A stretch of DNA of 64,000 nt from Clavibacter sepedonicus (GTDB lineage Bacteria; Actinomycetota; Actinomycetes; Actinomycetales; Microbacteriaceae): the NCBI RefSeq assembly GCF_000069225.1, contig NC_010407.1:3162001-3226000 (forward strand), written 5' to 3'. The notes under the pieces are model-generated. The model saw only the letters and a program-made list of their open reading frames with translations. It did no database searches and was not told the DNA's origin. This document shows, one piece after another, positions 53,834-63,102 of the stretch. Made by a program: the position numbers and the translations under genes. The stretch's first letter is position 1. Each line of letters begins with the position of its first letter.

Positions 53834-55813
53834 TCAGCGCCGCTCGGCCGCCTGCAGCGCCTCGAGGTTGCGGTTGTACGCCTCGAGCTCGGCGTCGCCG
53901 TCGCGGTCGGCCTTGCGGTCGTACCGGACCGAGTCCCGCTTGTCGCTCTTGCTCCACATGATCGCCGTGACGATCGCCAGCACCACCGTCGGGATCTCCC
54001 CGATGCTCCACGCGATGCCGCCGCCGGCCTGCTGGTCGGCCAGCGCCGACTCGCCCCACGGCCGCCCCATCGCTCCGAACCAGTCCGCGAGCAGCAGCCC
54101 GGTGCCGGTCATGAGCGAGAGGCCGAAGAACGCGTGGAACGCCATGGTCGCGAGCAGCAGCAGCAGGCGCATCGGGTAGGCGAGGCGCACCGGCATGGGA
54201 TCCACGCCGATGAGGTTCTGCGTGAAGAGGTACCCGACGATGAGGAAGTGCACGATCATCCACTGGTGCCCGATGTGGTCGGTCGTGGCCCAGCTGAACA
54301 GCGGCGAGTAGTAGAAGACGAGGAGCGAGCCGGCGAAGAGCACGGCAGCCACGACCGGGTGGCCCACGAACGACGCGAACTTCGAGTGCATGGCCATGAG
54401 GATCCACTCGCGGCCGCCGCGGCTGCCGTCCTGCCGCTTGCGGATGGCGCGCATCGCGAGCGTGACGGGGGCGCCCGGCACCAGCAGCAGCGGGATGACC
54501 ATGGCGAGCACCATGTGCGCCAGCATGTGCGAGCTGAAGAGGTACTTCTGGTAGACGTTCACGCCGCCGTTGGTGATGTAGAAGAGGCCGATCATGCCCG
54601 CGACCCAGAGGATCGTGCGGTGCAGGGGCCACGCGTCGCCGCGCGTGCGGAGGCGGTGCACGCCGGCGAGGTAGAAGAAGATCCCGAAGGCGCACAGCAG
54701 GATCCAGAGCAGGTCGAAGTTCCACTCGGTGAGGTAGCGCATGGGCGTCAGCTCGGGCGGCAGCGGCTCGCCGGTGAGGATCTGCGCGGGCGTCGGATCC
54801 GGAAGCTGCGTCGCGACGACCTGGCTCACGGGCGGCGCCGTGCGGGCGAGAGCCGCGGCGACCCCGGACGCGACGCCCATGAACGCGAGCTCGGCGGTGA
54901 CGAGCCACCAGAACGGCCCGCGCGCCGCGGATCCGCGCTCCTCGAGCCGGCCGATGAGCACCCGCCGGTACGCGGCGCCGAAGAGCCCCAGCGCGAGGAG
55001 CGCCGCCACCTTGATCAGCACGAGCAGCCCGTACGCGGTCAGCAGCCGGTCGAGCGAGCCTACGCGGATCTCGGCGCTCACGTACCCGGAGGCCGCGACG
55101 ACCACGAAGCACACGAGCGCCACGGCGGAGTAGCGGCGCAGCACCGGCACGAGCCGGTCGCCGTCGAGCTTCGACCGCAGCAGCGCCAGCGTGACCAGGC
55201 CACCCAGCCAGATCGCGGCGAAGACGAGGTGCAGGCCGAGCGCGTTGACCGCGGCGTCGTGCCCCTCGGTGCCGCCCGCGTGGCCCTGCTGCGCCATCGG
55301 CACGAGACCGCCCACGGCGATGACGAGCACGAACGCGATGGCCGTGTGGTTGCGGACCGCGAAGCACAGCACCGTGACGGTCGCCGCGATCAGAGTGGTC
55401 GCGAGCCAGGCCTGGCCCACGGAGATCTGCGTCAGCACCAGGCCGAGGCTCGTGCCGAACTCCGCGCTGAACGAGAACGCGGTGCCCGAGACGCTGAGGA
55501 AGGTGAAGAAGGCGGTGATCGCGGAGGCGACCGTCCAGAGGGCGGCGCCCGCGGCCGCGATGTCGAGCGCGCGGCCGTACTCGGGGCGCTGGCGCGACAG
55601 GGCGAAGGCCGCGAGCAGCAGCGCGCCGATGGCCGTCGCCGCGGAGATGTTCACCATCATCTTCGCCGCGGGCAGCCCGTAGCGGACCACGGGCCCGGCG
55701 TCCTCGAGGAGCTGCGGGGCGGCACCCCCGCCGATGGCGAGGGCGGCCAGCAGGGAGAGGAACGCGACGATGAGGAGGGCGGCGGGCCCCGCGACGCGGA
55801 GGAGTCTGGGCAT
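53834..55813 (-). CDS. CopD-CtaG fusion membrane protein
   Basis: A 659-aa polytopic protein. The first half (about 1-330) is a CopD-like copper-resistance permease (LGLHLVFAAIWLGGLVTLAL and SRRY-like VLRRYSAVALVCF). The second (about 360-620) is a caa3-type CtaG domain (HMLAHMVLAMVIPLLLVPGAPV and HFLIVGYLFTQNLIGVDP), connected with copper delivery to cytochrome oxidase. Such fusions are standard in actinobacteria. ATG 55813. No metal-responsive operator is visible. Confidence 0.92.
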   Translation of the reverse strand: MPRLLRVAGPAALLIVAFLSLLAALAIGGGAAPQLLEDAGPVVRYGLPAAKMMVNISAATAIGALLLAAFALSRQRPEYGRALDIAAAGAALWTVASAITAFFTFLSVSGTAFSFSAEFGTSLGLVLTQISVGQAWLATTLIAATVTVLCFAVRNHTAIAFVLVIAVGGLVPMAQQGHAGGTEGHDAAVNALGLHLVFAAIWLGGLVTLALLRSKLDGDRLVPVLRRYSAVALVCFVVVAASGYVSAEIRVGSLDRLLTAYGLLVLIKVAALLALGLFGAAYRRVLIGRLEERGSAARGPFWWLVTAELAFMGVASGVAAALARTAPPVSQVVATQLPDPTPAQILTGEPLPPELTPMRYLTEWNFDLLWILLCAFGIFFYLAGVHRLRTRGDAWPLHRTILWVAGMIGLFYITNGGVNVYQKYLFSSHMLAHMVLAMVIPLLLVPGAPVTLAMRAIRKRQDGSRGGREWILMAMHSKFASFVGHPVVAAVLFAGSLLVFYYSPLFSWATTDHIGHQWMIVHFLIVGYLFTQNLIGVDPMPVRLAYPMRLLLLLATMAFHAFFGLSLMTGTGLLLADWFGAMGRPWGESALADQQAGGGIAWSIGEIPTVVLAIVTAIMWSKSDKRDSVRYDRKADRDGDAELEAYNRNLEALQAAERR

Positions 55814-55892
55814 GAGGGGATCAGCCTAACTCGCCCGTCCTGACGGGCGGCTGGCGGCCGTCGGCACCCGCGCGACCGGCCGGGAACGCGAC

Positions 55893-55926
55893 AGCGGGGG
55901 CGTCGACCGGAGTCGACGCCCCCGCT
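55893..55926. terminator. terminator of the HU gene
   Basis: Perfect 15-bp inverted repeat AGCGGGGGCGTCGAC / GTCGACGCCCCCGCT with a 4-nt loop (CGGA), 20 bp after the HU stop codon. Confidence 0.88.
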
Positions 55927-55945
55927 GGGCGTGTGGTGAGGAGGA

Positions 55946-56233
55946 CTACTTGACGGCGGCCTTGAGCTTGCTGCCGGCGGAGACCTTGACGCCCTTGGAC
56001 GCCTTGATCTCGAGGGGCTCGCCCGTCTGCGGGTTGCGGCCGGTGCGCGCGGCGCGAGCCGTCTGCTCGAACGCGACCCAGCCCGGGATCGTGACCTTCA
56101 CGCCGTCGGCGACGTTGGTCGCGACGGTCGAGAAGAGCGCGTCCAGGACGCCGTTGACGGCGGCCTGGCTCTGGCCCGACTCCGCGGCGACGGCGGCAAC
56201 GAGCTCGGTGCGGTTGAGTGACTTGTCAGCCAT
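55946..56233 (-). CDS. hup: DNA-binding protein HU
   Basis: A 95-aa histone-like protein. LVAAVAAESGQSQAAVNGVLDAL forms the dimerisation helices; VTIPGWVAFEQTARAARTGRNPQTG is the beta arm with the conserved RNPQTG tip. It lacks the long Lys/Ala-rich tail of the mycobacterial HupB, so it is the short form. Followed by a strong terminator. Confidence 0.96.
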   Translation of the reverse strand: MADKSLNRTELVAAVAAESGQSQAAVNGVLDALFSTVATNVADGVKVTIPGWVAFEQTARAARTGRNPQTGEPLEIKASKGVKVSAGSKLKAAVK

Positions 56234-56364
56234 GGGTGTCCTCCTCGGACCTGGTGCCGTTCTTCACGAGCGGCCGTGTGGTGGATGGGGTCTGTCTACG
56301 TCAGCGGACCGTGCGAGCCGAAGAGGCCATCAGCGGTCCGTTCGGCCGTACGGCCGCTTGGAAC

Positions 56365-56670
56365 CTACCAGCTGGACTTCGTGATGCCCGGAAGCTCGCC
56401 GCGGTGGGCCATGTCACGGAAGCGCACGCGCGAGATGCCGAACTTCGACAGGTTGCCGCGGGGGCGTCCGTCGATGCCGTCGCGGTTGCGGACGCGGATG
56501 GGCGAGGCGTCGCGCGGGAGGCGCTGGATGCCGGCGCGGGCGGCCTCGCGGCTCTCGTCGGTGCCGTTCGGGTCCACGAGGGCCTTCTTCAGCTCGAGGC
56601 GCTTCGCGGCGTACCGCTCGACGATGACCTTGCGCTGCTCGTTGCGGGCGATCTTGCTCTTCTTGGCCAT
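56365..56670 (-). CDS. rpsN: ribosomal protein S14, zinc-independent form
   Basis: A 101-aa S14 without the CxxC pairs of the short zinc form ([23 protein letters not shown]). Such C-minus paralogues replace zinc-bound S14 when zinc is short. It follows rpmG by two bases and belongs to the rpmB-rpmG-rpsN operon next to zur and znu genes, which supports zinc-responsive expression. Confidence 0.95.
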   Translation of the reverse strand: MAKKSKIARNEQRKVIVERYAAKRLELKKALVDPNGTDESREAARAGIQRLPRDASPIRVRNRDGIDGRPRGNLSKFGISRVRFRDMAHRGELPGITKSSW

Positions 56671-56672
56671 GG

Positions 56673-56840
56673 TTAGCGCTCCTCGCGGAAGTCGACGTGC
56701 GTGCGGACGACCGGGTCGTACTTCTTCAGCACGAGGCGGTCGGGGTTGTTGCGGCGGTTCTTGCGGGTCACGTACGTGTACCCGGTGCCGGCCGTCGAGC
56801 GGAGCTTGATGATCGGACGGACGTCCTGCTGCTTGGCCAT
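56673..56840 (-). CDS. rpmG: ribosomal protein L33, zinc-independent form
   Basis: A 55-aa protein ([19 protein letters not shown] ... [16 protein letters not shown]) with no cysteines, so the non-zinc L33 type. Its ATG shares a base with the rpmB stop (TAATG), giving translational coupling. Confidence 0.95.
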   Translation of the reverse strand: MAKQQDVRPIIKLRSTAGTGYTYVTRKNRRNNPDRLVLKKYDPVVRTHVDFREER

Positions 56841-57076
56841 TAGATCTTCACCCCACGAGCGAGGATGTCCTTGACGACGGACTCGATGCCGCGGGCGTCG
56901 ATGACCTTGATGCCCTTCGCGGAGAGCGTGAGCTTGACGTTGCGACGCAGCGAGGGGACGTAGTACGTCTTCTTCTGCACGTTCGGGTCGAAGCGGCGCT
57001 TGGTGCGCCGGTGCGAGTGCGAGATGTTGTGTCCGAAGCCGGGGACGGCGCCGGTCACCTGGCAGGTTGCTGCCAT
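56840..57076 (-). CDS. rpmB: ribosomal protein L28, zinc-independent form
   Basis: A 78-aa L28 ([21 protein letters not shown]). It has a single Cys where zinc-binding L28 has CxxC (CQVT instead of CQVC), so it is the C-minus type. First gene of the three-gene operon; ATG 57076 with GGAGGA upstream and an inverted repeat in the leader. Confidence 0.95.
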   Translation of the reverse strand: MAATCQVTGAVPGFGHNISHSHRRTKRRFDPNVQKKTYYVPSLRRNVKLTLSAKGIKVIDARGIESVVKDILARGVKI

Positions 57077-57095
57077 GGTTTCCTCCGTAGGTACC

Positions 57096-57115
57096 GTAGG
57101 GCGAGACCGCCCTAC
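57096..57115. promoter_or_regulatory. inverted repeat in the rpmB leader
   Basis: GTAGGGCG-agac-CGCCCTAC, a perfect 8-bp stem with a 4-nt loop, 20 bp upstream of the L28 start. It could be a leader hairpin controlling the alternative ribosomal protein operon. It does not resemble the AT-rich Zur box. Confidence 0.5.
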
Positions 57116-57270
57116 CCAAGATTTCTTGTCGGCACGCCCGTCCCCGGTTCTCGAGAGAAGGGGATCCGCCCCTCGGGAGGGGCAGCGGGCGCACATGCGA
57201 GCGGATGAGCCGCTCGGCAAAGGTCGAGATTACGCGACGACACGCCCGGACGCAAGCCGGGGGCCCGGGA

Positions 57271-57714
57271 TCATGCGGATGCGGGGGCCTCGGCGACGCC
57301 GGCCGTCGGCCCGTCCGCCGCCTCGGCAGCGCGGCGCGTGCACTCGGCGCAGAGCCCGAAGACGTCGACCACGTGGCTCGGCGCGGTGAAGCCGTTGCGC
57401 GCCGCGACGTCGTGCGCCCACGACTCGACCTCGTCGGCCGCGATCTCGACGGTCTTGCCGCAGACGCGGCAGATGAGGTGGTGGTGGTGGCCGCCCGATG
57501 CGCACGTGCGGTAGAGCGCCTCGCCGTCGGGCGACTGCAGCGAGTCGGCGTCGCCCTCCGCGGCGAGGTCGCCGAGCGCGCGGTAGACGGTGGCCAGCCC
57601 GATCGGGGATCCCGCGTCGTGCAGGCGCGCGTGCAGGCGCTGCGCGCTCACGAACTCCGTCGATGCGTCGAGCGCCTGCCGGACGGCCTCGCGCTGCCAC
57701 GTGTTCCGCTTCAT
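57271..57714 (-). CDS. zur: Fur-family zinc regulator Zur
   Basis: A 147-aa Fur-type repressor: winged helix [31 protein letters not shown], the histidine cluster [18 protein letters not shown], and a second CxxC in LCAECTRRA, making the structural zinc site. The ATG overlaps the znuB stop (ATGA), and the gene closes the znuA-znuC-znuB operon, a strong argument for Zur rather than Fur. It should repress the operon and the zinc-free ribosomal proteins when zinc is sufficient. Confidence 0.92.
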   Translation of the reverse strand: MKRNTWQREAVRQALDASTEFVSAQRLHARLHDAGSPIGLATVYRALGDLAAEGDADSLQSPDGEALYRTCASGGHHHHLICRVCGKTVEIAADEVESWAHDVAARNGFTAPSHVVDVFGLCAECTRRAAEAADGPTAGVAEAPASA

Positions 57715-58637
57715 GCCCGTGCCCTCCCGGCGGTCGATCCTCCCCGCCCCGTCAGGGTACGCGTCCCGCCCGACGTGCCGCTGCGCGCCCGGAGGGCGCC
57801 GATGCCGCGGCAGACGAGGTAGATCGTGAACGAGATGGTGGTGACGTACGGGCTGATGGGGATGCTGCTGCCGAGCGCGAGCATGATGCCGCCCACGATG
57901 CTCGCGAGGGCGAACAGCACGCTGAGCGAGACGACCACGCGCGGCGTCGAGGAGACGCGCATCGCCGCGGCCGCGGGCGTGACCAGCAGCGAGAGCACGA
58001 GCAGCGCGCCGACGATCTGGATGGAGACCGCCGTGCCGAGGCCGAGCAGGATCATGAAGACGATCGAGAGCATCCGCACCGGGACGCCGCGGGCCGCGGC
58101 CACGTCGGGGTCGACGCTCGCGAACATCAGCGGGCGCCACACGACGGCGAGGCCGACGATGACGACGGCGCTGATGGCCACGAGGTAGCCGAGCTGCGGG
58201 TTGTCGACCGACACGATCTGACCGGTGAGCAGTCCGAACTTGTTGCTCGCGCGTCCGTCGTAGAGGGCGAGGAAGAGGATCCCGAGGCCCAGGCCGAACG
58301 GCATGATCACGGCGATGATCGAGTTGCGGTCCTTCGCCCGCGTGCCGAGCACGCCGATGGCGATGGCGGCGATCAGCGAGCCCACCAGGGATCCGCCGAC
58401 CACGTTGACGCCGAGCAGCAGGGCCGCCGCGGCTCCCGCGAACGAGAGCTCGCTCACGCCGTGCACCGCGAAGGCGAGGTCGCGCGTCATGACGAACACG
58501 CCGATGAGGCCGCCCACGACGCCGAGCACGGCGCCCGCGATGATGCTGTTCCGCAGCAGCGCGACGAGCGCGCCGTAGTCGGAGAAGTCGAACAGGCGCG
58601 ACCAGACGTCGCCCGCGTCGGCGAGGAGGTGGATCAC
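57711..58637 (-). CDS. znuB: zinc ABC transporter permease
   Basis: A 308-aa ABC-3 family permease with about eight helices; GVFVMTRDLAFAVHGVSELSFAGAA and VSIQIVGALLVLSLLVTPAAAA are family segments. GTG start overlaps the znuC stop; the 3' end overlaps zur. The last 25 residues are a Gly/Arg-rich tail. Confidence 0.93.
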   Translation of the reverse strand: MIHLLADAGDVWSRLFDFSDYGALVALLRNSIIAGAVLGVVGGLIGVFVMTRDLAFAVHGVSELSFAGAAAALLLGVNVVGGSLVGSLIAAIAIGVLGTRAKDRNSIIAVIMPFGLGLGILFLALYDGRASNKFGLLTGQIVSVDNPQLGYLVAISAVVIVGLAVVWRPLMFASVDPDVAAARGVPVRMLSIVFMILLGLGTAVSIQIVGALLVLSLLVTPAAAAMRVSSTPRVVVSLSVLFALASIVGGIMLALGSSIPISPYVTTISFTIYLVCRGIGALRARSGTSGGTRTLTGRGGSTAGRARA

Positions 58638-59572
58638 GCGGCCCTCCCGTCGGTCGAGCCGACGGCGCCCTCGGGGCCCGCGGCGTGGGAGCCCGCGGCG
58701 TCGGAACCTGCGCCCTCGGGGCCCGCGGCGTGGAGGCCGTGCGGCCCGTGGTCGCCGTGCTCGTCGTGATCGTGGTCGGCGTGCGAGTGGTGCCCGTGCG
58801 GGTCGTCGGTGGCGCCGACCACGACCACGCGGCCGCGTACACGCACCACGTCGACGGGTGTGCCGTAAAGCGAGCTCAGCACCTCCGAGTCGAGGACCTC
58901 ATCGGGCGTGCCGATGCGGAACCGGCCGCCTACGAGGTACAGGACCCGGTCGACCATGTCGAGCACCGGGTTGACGTCGTGGGTGACGAACACGACGGCC
59001 GCCTCGGTCTCCCTGCGGTGCCGGTCGATGAGCTCGCTGACCACGCGCTGGTGGCCGAGGTCGAGGCTGAGGAGCGGTTCGTCGCAGAGGAGGAGCCGCG
59101 GATCCGACGCCAGGGCCTGGGCCACGCGCAGCCGCTGCTGCTCGCCGCCCGAGAGCGTCGCGACCGGGGCGTCCGCGTAGGCCGTGGCGCCGACCGCGTC
59201 GAGCAGCTCGTCGACCCGGGCCCGCTCGGCCCGCCGGCTGATCGGCAGTCCCCAGCGGTGGCCGGTGACGCCGAAGCCGACGAGGTCGCGCGCCCGCACG
59301 GGCGTGGCCGCGGTGATGAGCTTCTGCTGCGGGATGTAGCCGATGCGCCGCGCACCGCGGCGCATCGGCTCGTCGAGGAAGCGCATCTCCCCCGACGTGA
59401 GGCGCTGGGCGCCGAGGACGGACTTGAGGAAGCTGGTCTTGCCGGATCCGTTCGGACCCAGCACCGCGACGAACTCGCCGGGTGCCACGTCGAGGTCGAG
59501 TCCGCTCCAGAGGGTGCGCGCGCCGAACGCGAGCGTCGCGTCCCGGAGGCTCAGGACGGGTGCGCCGGTCAC
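58634..59572 (-). CDS. znuC: zinc ABC transporter ATP-binding protein
   Basis: A 312-aa ATPase with Walker A GPNGSGKTSFL (39-49), LSGGEQQRLRVAQAL, Walker B LLLCDEPLLSLD and the H-loop FVTHDVN. The C-terminus is an unusual His/Asp-rich extension (HGHHSHADHDHDEHGDHGPH) that may store or sense zinc. The GTG at 59572 overlaps the znuA stop, so the 16 codons upstream are rejected. Confidence 0.94.
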   Translation of the reverse strand: MTGAPVLSLRDATLAFGARTLWSGLDLDVAPGEFVAVLGPNGSGKTSFLKSVLGAQRLTSGEMRFLDEPMRRGARRIGYIPQQKLITAATPVRARDLVGFGVTGHRWGLPISRRAERARVDELLDAVGATAYADAPVATLSGGEQQRLRVAQALASDPRLLLCDEPLLSLDLGHQRVVSELIDRHRRETEAAVVFVTHDVNPVLDMVDRVLYLVGGRFRIGTPDEVLDSEVLSSLYGTPVDVVRVRGRVVVVGATDDPHGHHSHADHDHDEHGDHGPHGLHAAGPEGAGSDAAGSHAAGPEGAVGSTDGRAA

Positions 59573-60516
59573 GATCCCCGGATCGCGGAGGCCACGGCGT
59601 CGACGTTCTCGGTCATCCACTCAACGTACCCGCTGCCCGCGGGCAGGTCGGCGGGGAGCGTCTCCGTGACCGGGACCACCGGGACGCCGGCGGCCTTCGC
59701 GGCGGCGACCACCTGGTCGGTCGTGGCACCCGTGGTCTGCGAGTTGTAGACGAGCGCGGCGACCTTCTTCTCGGCGAAGAGCGCGAGCGTCTCCTTGAGC
59801 ACGTCGGCCGGGACGTCGGTGCCCTCCTCGACGGCCTCGCTGAACTCGTCCGGCGTGCGGTTCTCGAGGCCCATGGCGCTCGTCATGTAGAGGGGCACGG
59901 GCTCGGTGATCGCGACGCCCTTGCCGGTGCCCGCGGGCTTCGCGGCGGCCTCGGCCTGGGCGATGCCGTCGAGCTTCGCGGTGAACGCCTGCTCGTTGGC
60001 CTCGAACGTGGCGGCGCCCGGAGCGTCGGCCTTCGAGAACGCCTGCTCGATCTCCTCGGCCAGCTTCTTCATCGTCGGCATGTCGTACCAGACGTGCTCG
60101 TTGAGCTCGCCCTCGGCCGGCTTCTGGTCGAAGCCGGAGATGTCGACCGCGTTGAGCAGGACGGGGCTCTTCCCGCCGGGGAGCGCCTTGATCATGGTGT
60201 CGACGAAGTCGTCGTAGCCGCCGCCGTTCTGGATCACGATGTCGGCCGTGGAGAGCGCCAGCTGGTCGCGCGAGGTGGCCTGGTACTCGTGGGGGTCCTT
60301 GTCGGGGCTGTCGATGATGGACGTCACCTTCACGTCGTCGCCGCCGATCTGCTGCGCGATGTCGCCGTAGACGTCGGTCGAGGCGACGACCTCGAGCGTG
60401 CCCGTGCCGGACGCCGACGCATCGGCGGAGGGGGTGGTGGATCCGGATGCGCAGCCGGCGAGCGGGACGGCGAGGAGCGAGACGGCGAGCAGGGCGGTGA
60501 GGGGGCGACGGTTCAT
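59569..60516 (-). CDS. znuA: zinc-binding lipoprotein
   Basis: A 315-aa cluster A-I metal-binding protein with lipobox VPLAGC (Cys22). Metal-binding histidines are in KDPHEYQATSRD and NEHVWYDMPTM, with a loop (EPVPLYMTSAMGLENRTP) and the C-terminal acidic ligand region near VYNSQTTGATTD. It starts at ATG 60516, seven bases past a TAATGT hexamer (60524-60529, minus strand), so probably leaderless. It heads the operon, under a candidate Zur box. Confidence 0.93.
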   Translation of the reverse strand: MNRRPLTALLAVSLLAVPLAGCASGSTTPSADASASGTGTLEVVASTDVYGDIAQQIGGDDVKVTSIIDSPDKDPHEYQATSRDQLALSTADIVIQNGGGYDDFVDTMIKALPGGKSPVLLNAVDISGFDQKPAEGELNEHVWYDMPTMKKLAEEIEQAFSKADAPGAATFEANEQAFTAKLDGIAQAEAAAKPAGTGKGVAITEPVPLYMTSAMGLENRTPDEFSEAVEEGTDVPADVLKETLALFAEKKVAALVYNSQTTGATTDQVVAAAKAAGVPVVPVTETLPADLPAGSGYVEWMTENVDAVASAIRGS

Positions 60517-60534
60517 GGATCCGACATTACGGTA

Positions 60535-60551
60535 TTGATAACCACTCTCAA
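60535..60551. promoter_or_regulatory. candidate Zur box
   Basis: TTGATAACCACTCTCAA, with TTGA and TCAA ends and an AT-rich look unusual for this genome. It lies just upstream of the TAATGT hexamer of znuA, where a bound repressor would block RNA polymerase. The sequence resembles the TTGAnAAT-type operators of actinobacterial Zur, though symmetry is imperfect. Confidence 0.65.
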
Positions 60552-60585
60552 GACCACGGCGCCCCCGCTGTGGAGGGCGGCCCCC

Positions 60586-61986
60586 TCACTCCAGGAGCAG
60601 CGCCGGCTCCTCGATGATGCTCGCGACGTCCGCCAGGAACCGGCTCGCCACGTCGCCGTCGACCACGCGGTGGTCGAAGCTCGCGCCGATGGTCGTCACG
60701 AAGCGCGGACGCACCTCGCCGTCGACGACCCACGGCTTCTGCTTGATCGTGCCGAGCGCGACGATCGCGACCTCGCCCGGGTTGAGGATGGGCGTGCCCG
60801 TGTCCATCCCGAAGACGCCGATGTTGGTGATCGTGATGGTGCCCTGGCCCATGTCGGCCGGGGTCGTCTTGCCGTCGCGGGCCGTGAGCGTCAGCTGCTC
60901 GAGCGCGCGGGCGAGCTCCAGCAGCGACATGGCCTGCGCCTCCTTGACGTTCGGCACGACGAGCCCGCGGGGGGTCGCGGCGGCCACGCCGAGGTTCACG
61001 TAGTGGCGGACGATGATCTCCTGGTCGGTCCACGAGGAGTTGACCGTGGGGTTCCGGCGCACGGCCCAGATCATCGCCTTCGCCATGATGAGCAGCGGCG
61101 AGACCTTGACGCCCGCGAAGTCGGTGGACGCCTTGAGCCGCTTGACGAACTCCATCGTGCGCGTGGCGTCGACGTCGACGAAGAGGCTCACGTGCGGCGC
61201 CTGGAACGCGCTCTGCACCATGGCCGCGGCGATGACCTTGCGGACGCCCTTGACGGGGATCCGGTCCTCGCGCGCATCCGGCCACTCGGGCGTCTCGATG
61301 TTCTTGAAGACGCTCGCCTGCTGGGCGGTGCGGATGACGTCCTCGCGCGTGATCTCGCCGACGAGCCCGGTGGCCTCGACCTCGGCCAGGTCGACCTCGA
61401 GGTCCTTAGCGAGCTTGCGGATGGGGGGCTTCGCGATGATCGGCACGGCCGAGGCGGCGGGCACCGAGTCCGGACGCGGGGCGCGGGCGGCGGGGGCTCC
61501 GGCCTGCGCGCCCGGGCGGGCGGCGTGGCGCGCGGCCGGGGCGGCATCGCCCGGCTCGGCACGGCGACGCCGGCTCGCGACCTTGCCGACCGTGCCGTAT
61601 CCCACAAGCACGGCACCGGAGGTCTCGTCTGCGGCGGGAGCGGGCGCCGGCTCGCGGTTCTCGATGGCCGTGTCGTCCTCGATCACCGTCTCGCCGGGCA
61701 GCGCCATCTGCGCGGGCGTCTCCGCGGGCCCGGACACGCTCGGCGAGCCCTGCGCGATCGCGATGATCGGCGTGCCCACCTCGACCGTCTGGCCCTCCTG
61801 CACGAGCAGGCCGGAGACCGTGCCCTCGAACGGGCTCGGCAGCTCGACGAGCGACTTCGCGGTCTCGATCTCGACGATCACCTGGTTGAGCGCCACCTGG
61901 TCGCCCGGCTGCACGCGCCACGAGACGATCTCGGCGTCGATGAGGCCCTCGCCCACGTCGGGCAGGGTGAACTCGGAATCAGCCAT
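60586..61986 (-). CDS. dihydrolipoamide acyltransferase E2 of a 2-oxoacid dehydrogenase
   Basis: A 466-aa E2 with one lipoyl domain (Lys44 in [11 protein letters not shown]), a peripheral subunit-binding domain ([19 protein letters not shown], about 185-220) and the acyltransferase domain ending in [10 protein letters not shown] (His439, Asp443). The ETAK lipoyl motif and single lipoyl domain favour the branched-chain/pyruvate family over SucB. The linker near 125-180 is Ala/Pro/Arg-rich. ATG 61986 with AAGGA upstream; 60 bp after the E1beta gene. Confidence 0.93.
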   Translation of the reverse strand: MADSEFTLPDVGEGLIDAEIVSWRVQPGDQVALNQVIVEIETAKSLVELPSPFEGTVSGLLVQEGQTVEVGTPIIAIAQGSPSVSGPAETPAQMALPGETVIEDDTAIENREPAPAPAADETSGAVLVGYGTVGKVASRRRRAEPGDAAPAARHAARPGAQAGAPAARAPRPDSVPAASAVPIIAKPPIRKLAKDLEVDLAEVEATGLVGEITREDVIRTAQQASVFKNIETPEWPDAREDRIPVKGVRKVIAAAMVQSAFQAPHVSLFVDVDATRTMEFVKRLKASTDFAGVKVSPLLIMAKAMIWAVRRNPTVNSSWTDQEIIVRHYVNLGVAAATPRGLVVPNVKEAQAMSLLELARALEQLTLTARDGKTTPADMGQGTITITNIGVFGMDTGTPILNPGEVAIVALGTIKQKPWVVDGEVRPRFVTTIGASFDHRVVDGDVASRFLADVASIIEEPALLLE

Positions 61987-62046
61987 CGTGCGGTCCTTGT
62001 CATCGTGCCGCTGGGGAGCGGCGGGCATCTGTGCGGCGGGCGGCGT

Positions 62047-63102
62047 CTAGTAGGCGAGCGAGCGGTCGACGGCCTCGAGGATGCGGTCGGCATCCGGGAG
62101 GTACAGCGTCTCGAGCTTGGCGGGAGGGAAGGGGGCGTCGAAGCCGGAGACGCGGATCACCGGCGCCTCGAGCGAGTAGAACGCGCGCTCGGTGACGGTG
62201 GCCGCGATCTCGGAGCCGACGGACACATGGCCGGGCGCCTCCTGCGCGACGACGAGGCGGCCGGTGCGCTGGACCGACTCGAGGATGGGGCCGTAGTCGA
62301 CGGGCGACAGCGAGCGCAGGTCGACGACCTCGACGCTCGTGCCCTCCTCGGCGGCGAGCTCGGCGGCCTGGAGCAGCATCGCGACCATGGCGCCATGGCC
62401 GACGAGCGTGACGTCGGTGCCGGAGCGCACGACGCGGCTCTCGTGCAGGCCGAGGCCCGGAGCGGAGAGGTCGACCTCGCCCTTCGGCCGGTAGCGCGCC
62501 TTGGGCTCGAAGAACATGACCGGGTCGTCGCTCTGGATGGCCTCCTGGATCATCCAGTAGGCGTCGTGCGGGGTGCTCGGGCTCACGACGCGGAGGCCGG
62601 GCGTGTGCGCGAAGTACGCCTCGGGGCTCTCCTGGTGGTGCTCGATGGCGCCGATGTGGCCGCCGTACGGCACGCGGATCACGACGGGCATGCGCACGGC
62701 GCCCTCGTGCCGGTTGGTGATCTTGGCGAGCTGGCTCGTGATCTGGTCGAAGGCCGGGTAGATGAAGCCGTCGAACTGGATCTCGCAGACCGGCCGGTAG
62801 CCGCGCATGGCGAGCCCGATGGCCGTGCCGACGATGCCGGACTCGGCGAGCGGGGTGTCGATGACGCGGCGGGCGCCGAAGTCGCGCTGCAGGTGCTCGG
62901 TGATGCGGAAGACGCCGCCGAGCGGACCGATGTCCTCGCCCATGAGCAGGACCTTGTCGTCGTCCTCGAGCGCGCGGCGGAGGCCGGCGTTGAGGGCCTT
63001 CGCCATCGGCATGGTCTCGATGCCGGCGGGGGCTCCCGCGCTCGGGGTGGCGGCGTCGTCGGATCCGGCGGGCGTGGCCGCGCGGTCGATGGTGTCGGTC
63101 AT
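62047..63102 (-). CDS. 2-oxoacid dehydrogenase E1 beta subunit
   Basis: A 351-aa transketolase-like subunit: LMGEDIGPLGGVFRIT, DTPLAESGIVGTAIGLAMRG, EIQFDGFIYPAFDQITSQLAK and GHIGAIEHHQESPEAYFAHTPG. ATG 63102 overlaps the E1alpha stop (ATGA). The first 30 residues are a non-conserved extension. With E1alpha it decarboxylates a branched-chain 2-oxo acid or pyruvate. Confidence 0.94.
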   Translation of the reverse strand: MTDTIDRAATPAGSDDAATPSAGAPAGIETMPMAKALNAGLRRALEDDDKVLLMGEDIGPLGGVFRITEHLQRDFGARRVIDTPLAESGIVGTAIGLAMRGYRPVCEIQFDGFIYPAFDQITSQLAKITNRHEGAVRMPVVIRVPYGGHIGAIEHHQESPEAYFAHTPGLRVVSPSTPHDAYWMIQEAIQSDDPVMFFEPKARYRPKGEVDLSAPGLGLHESRVVRSGTDVTLVGHGAMVAMLLQAAELAAEEGTSVEVVDLRSLSPVDYGPILESVQRTGRLVVAQEAPGHVSVGSEIAATVTERAFYSLEAPVIRVSGFDAPFPPAKLETLYLPDADRILEAVDRSLAY

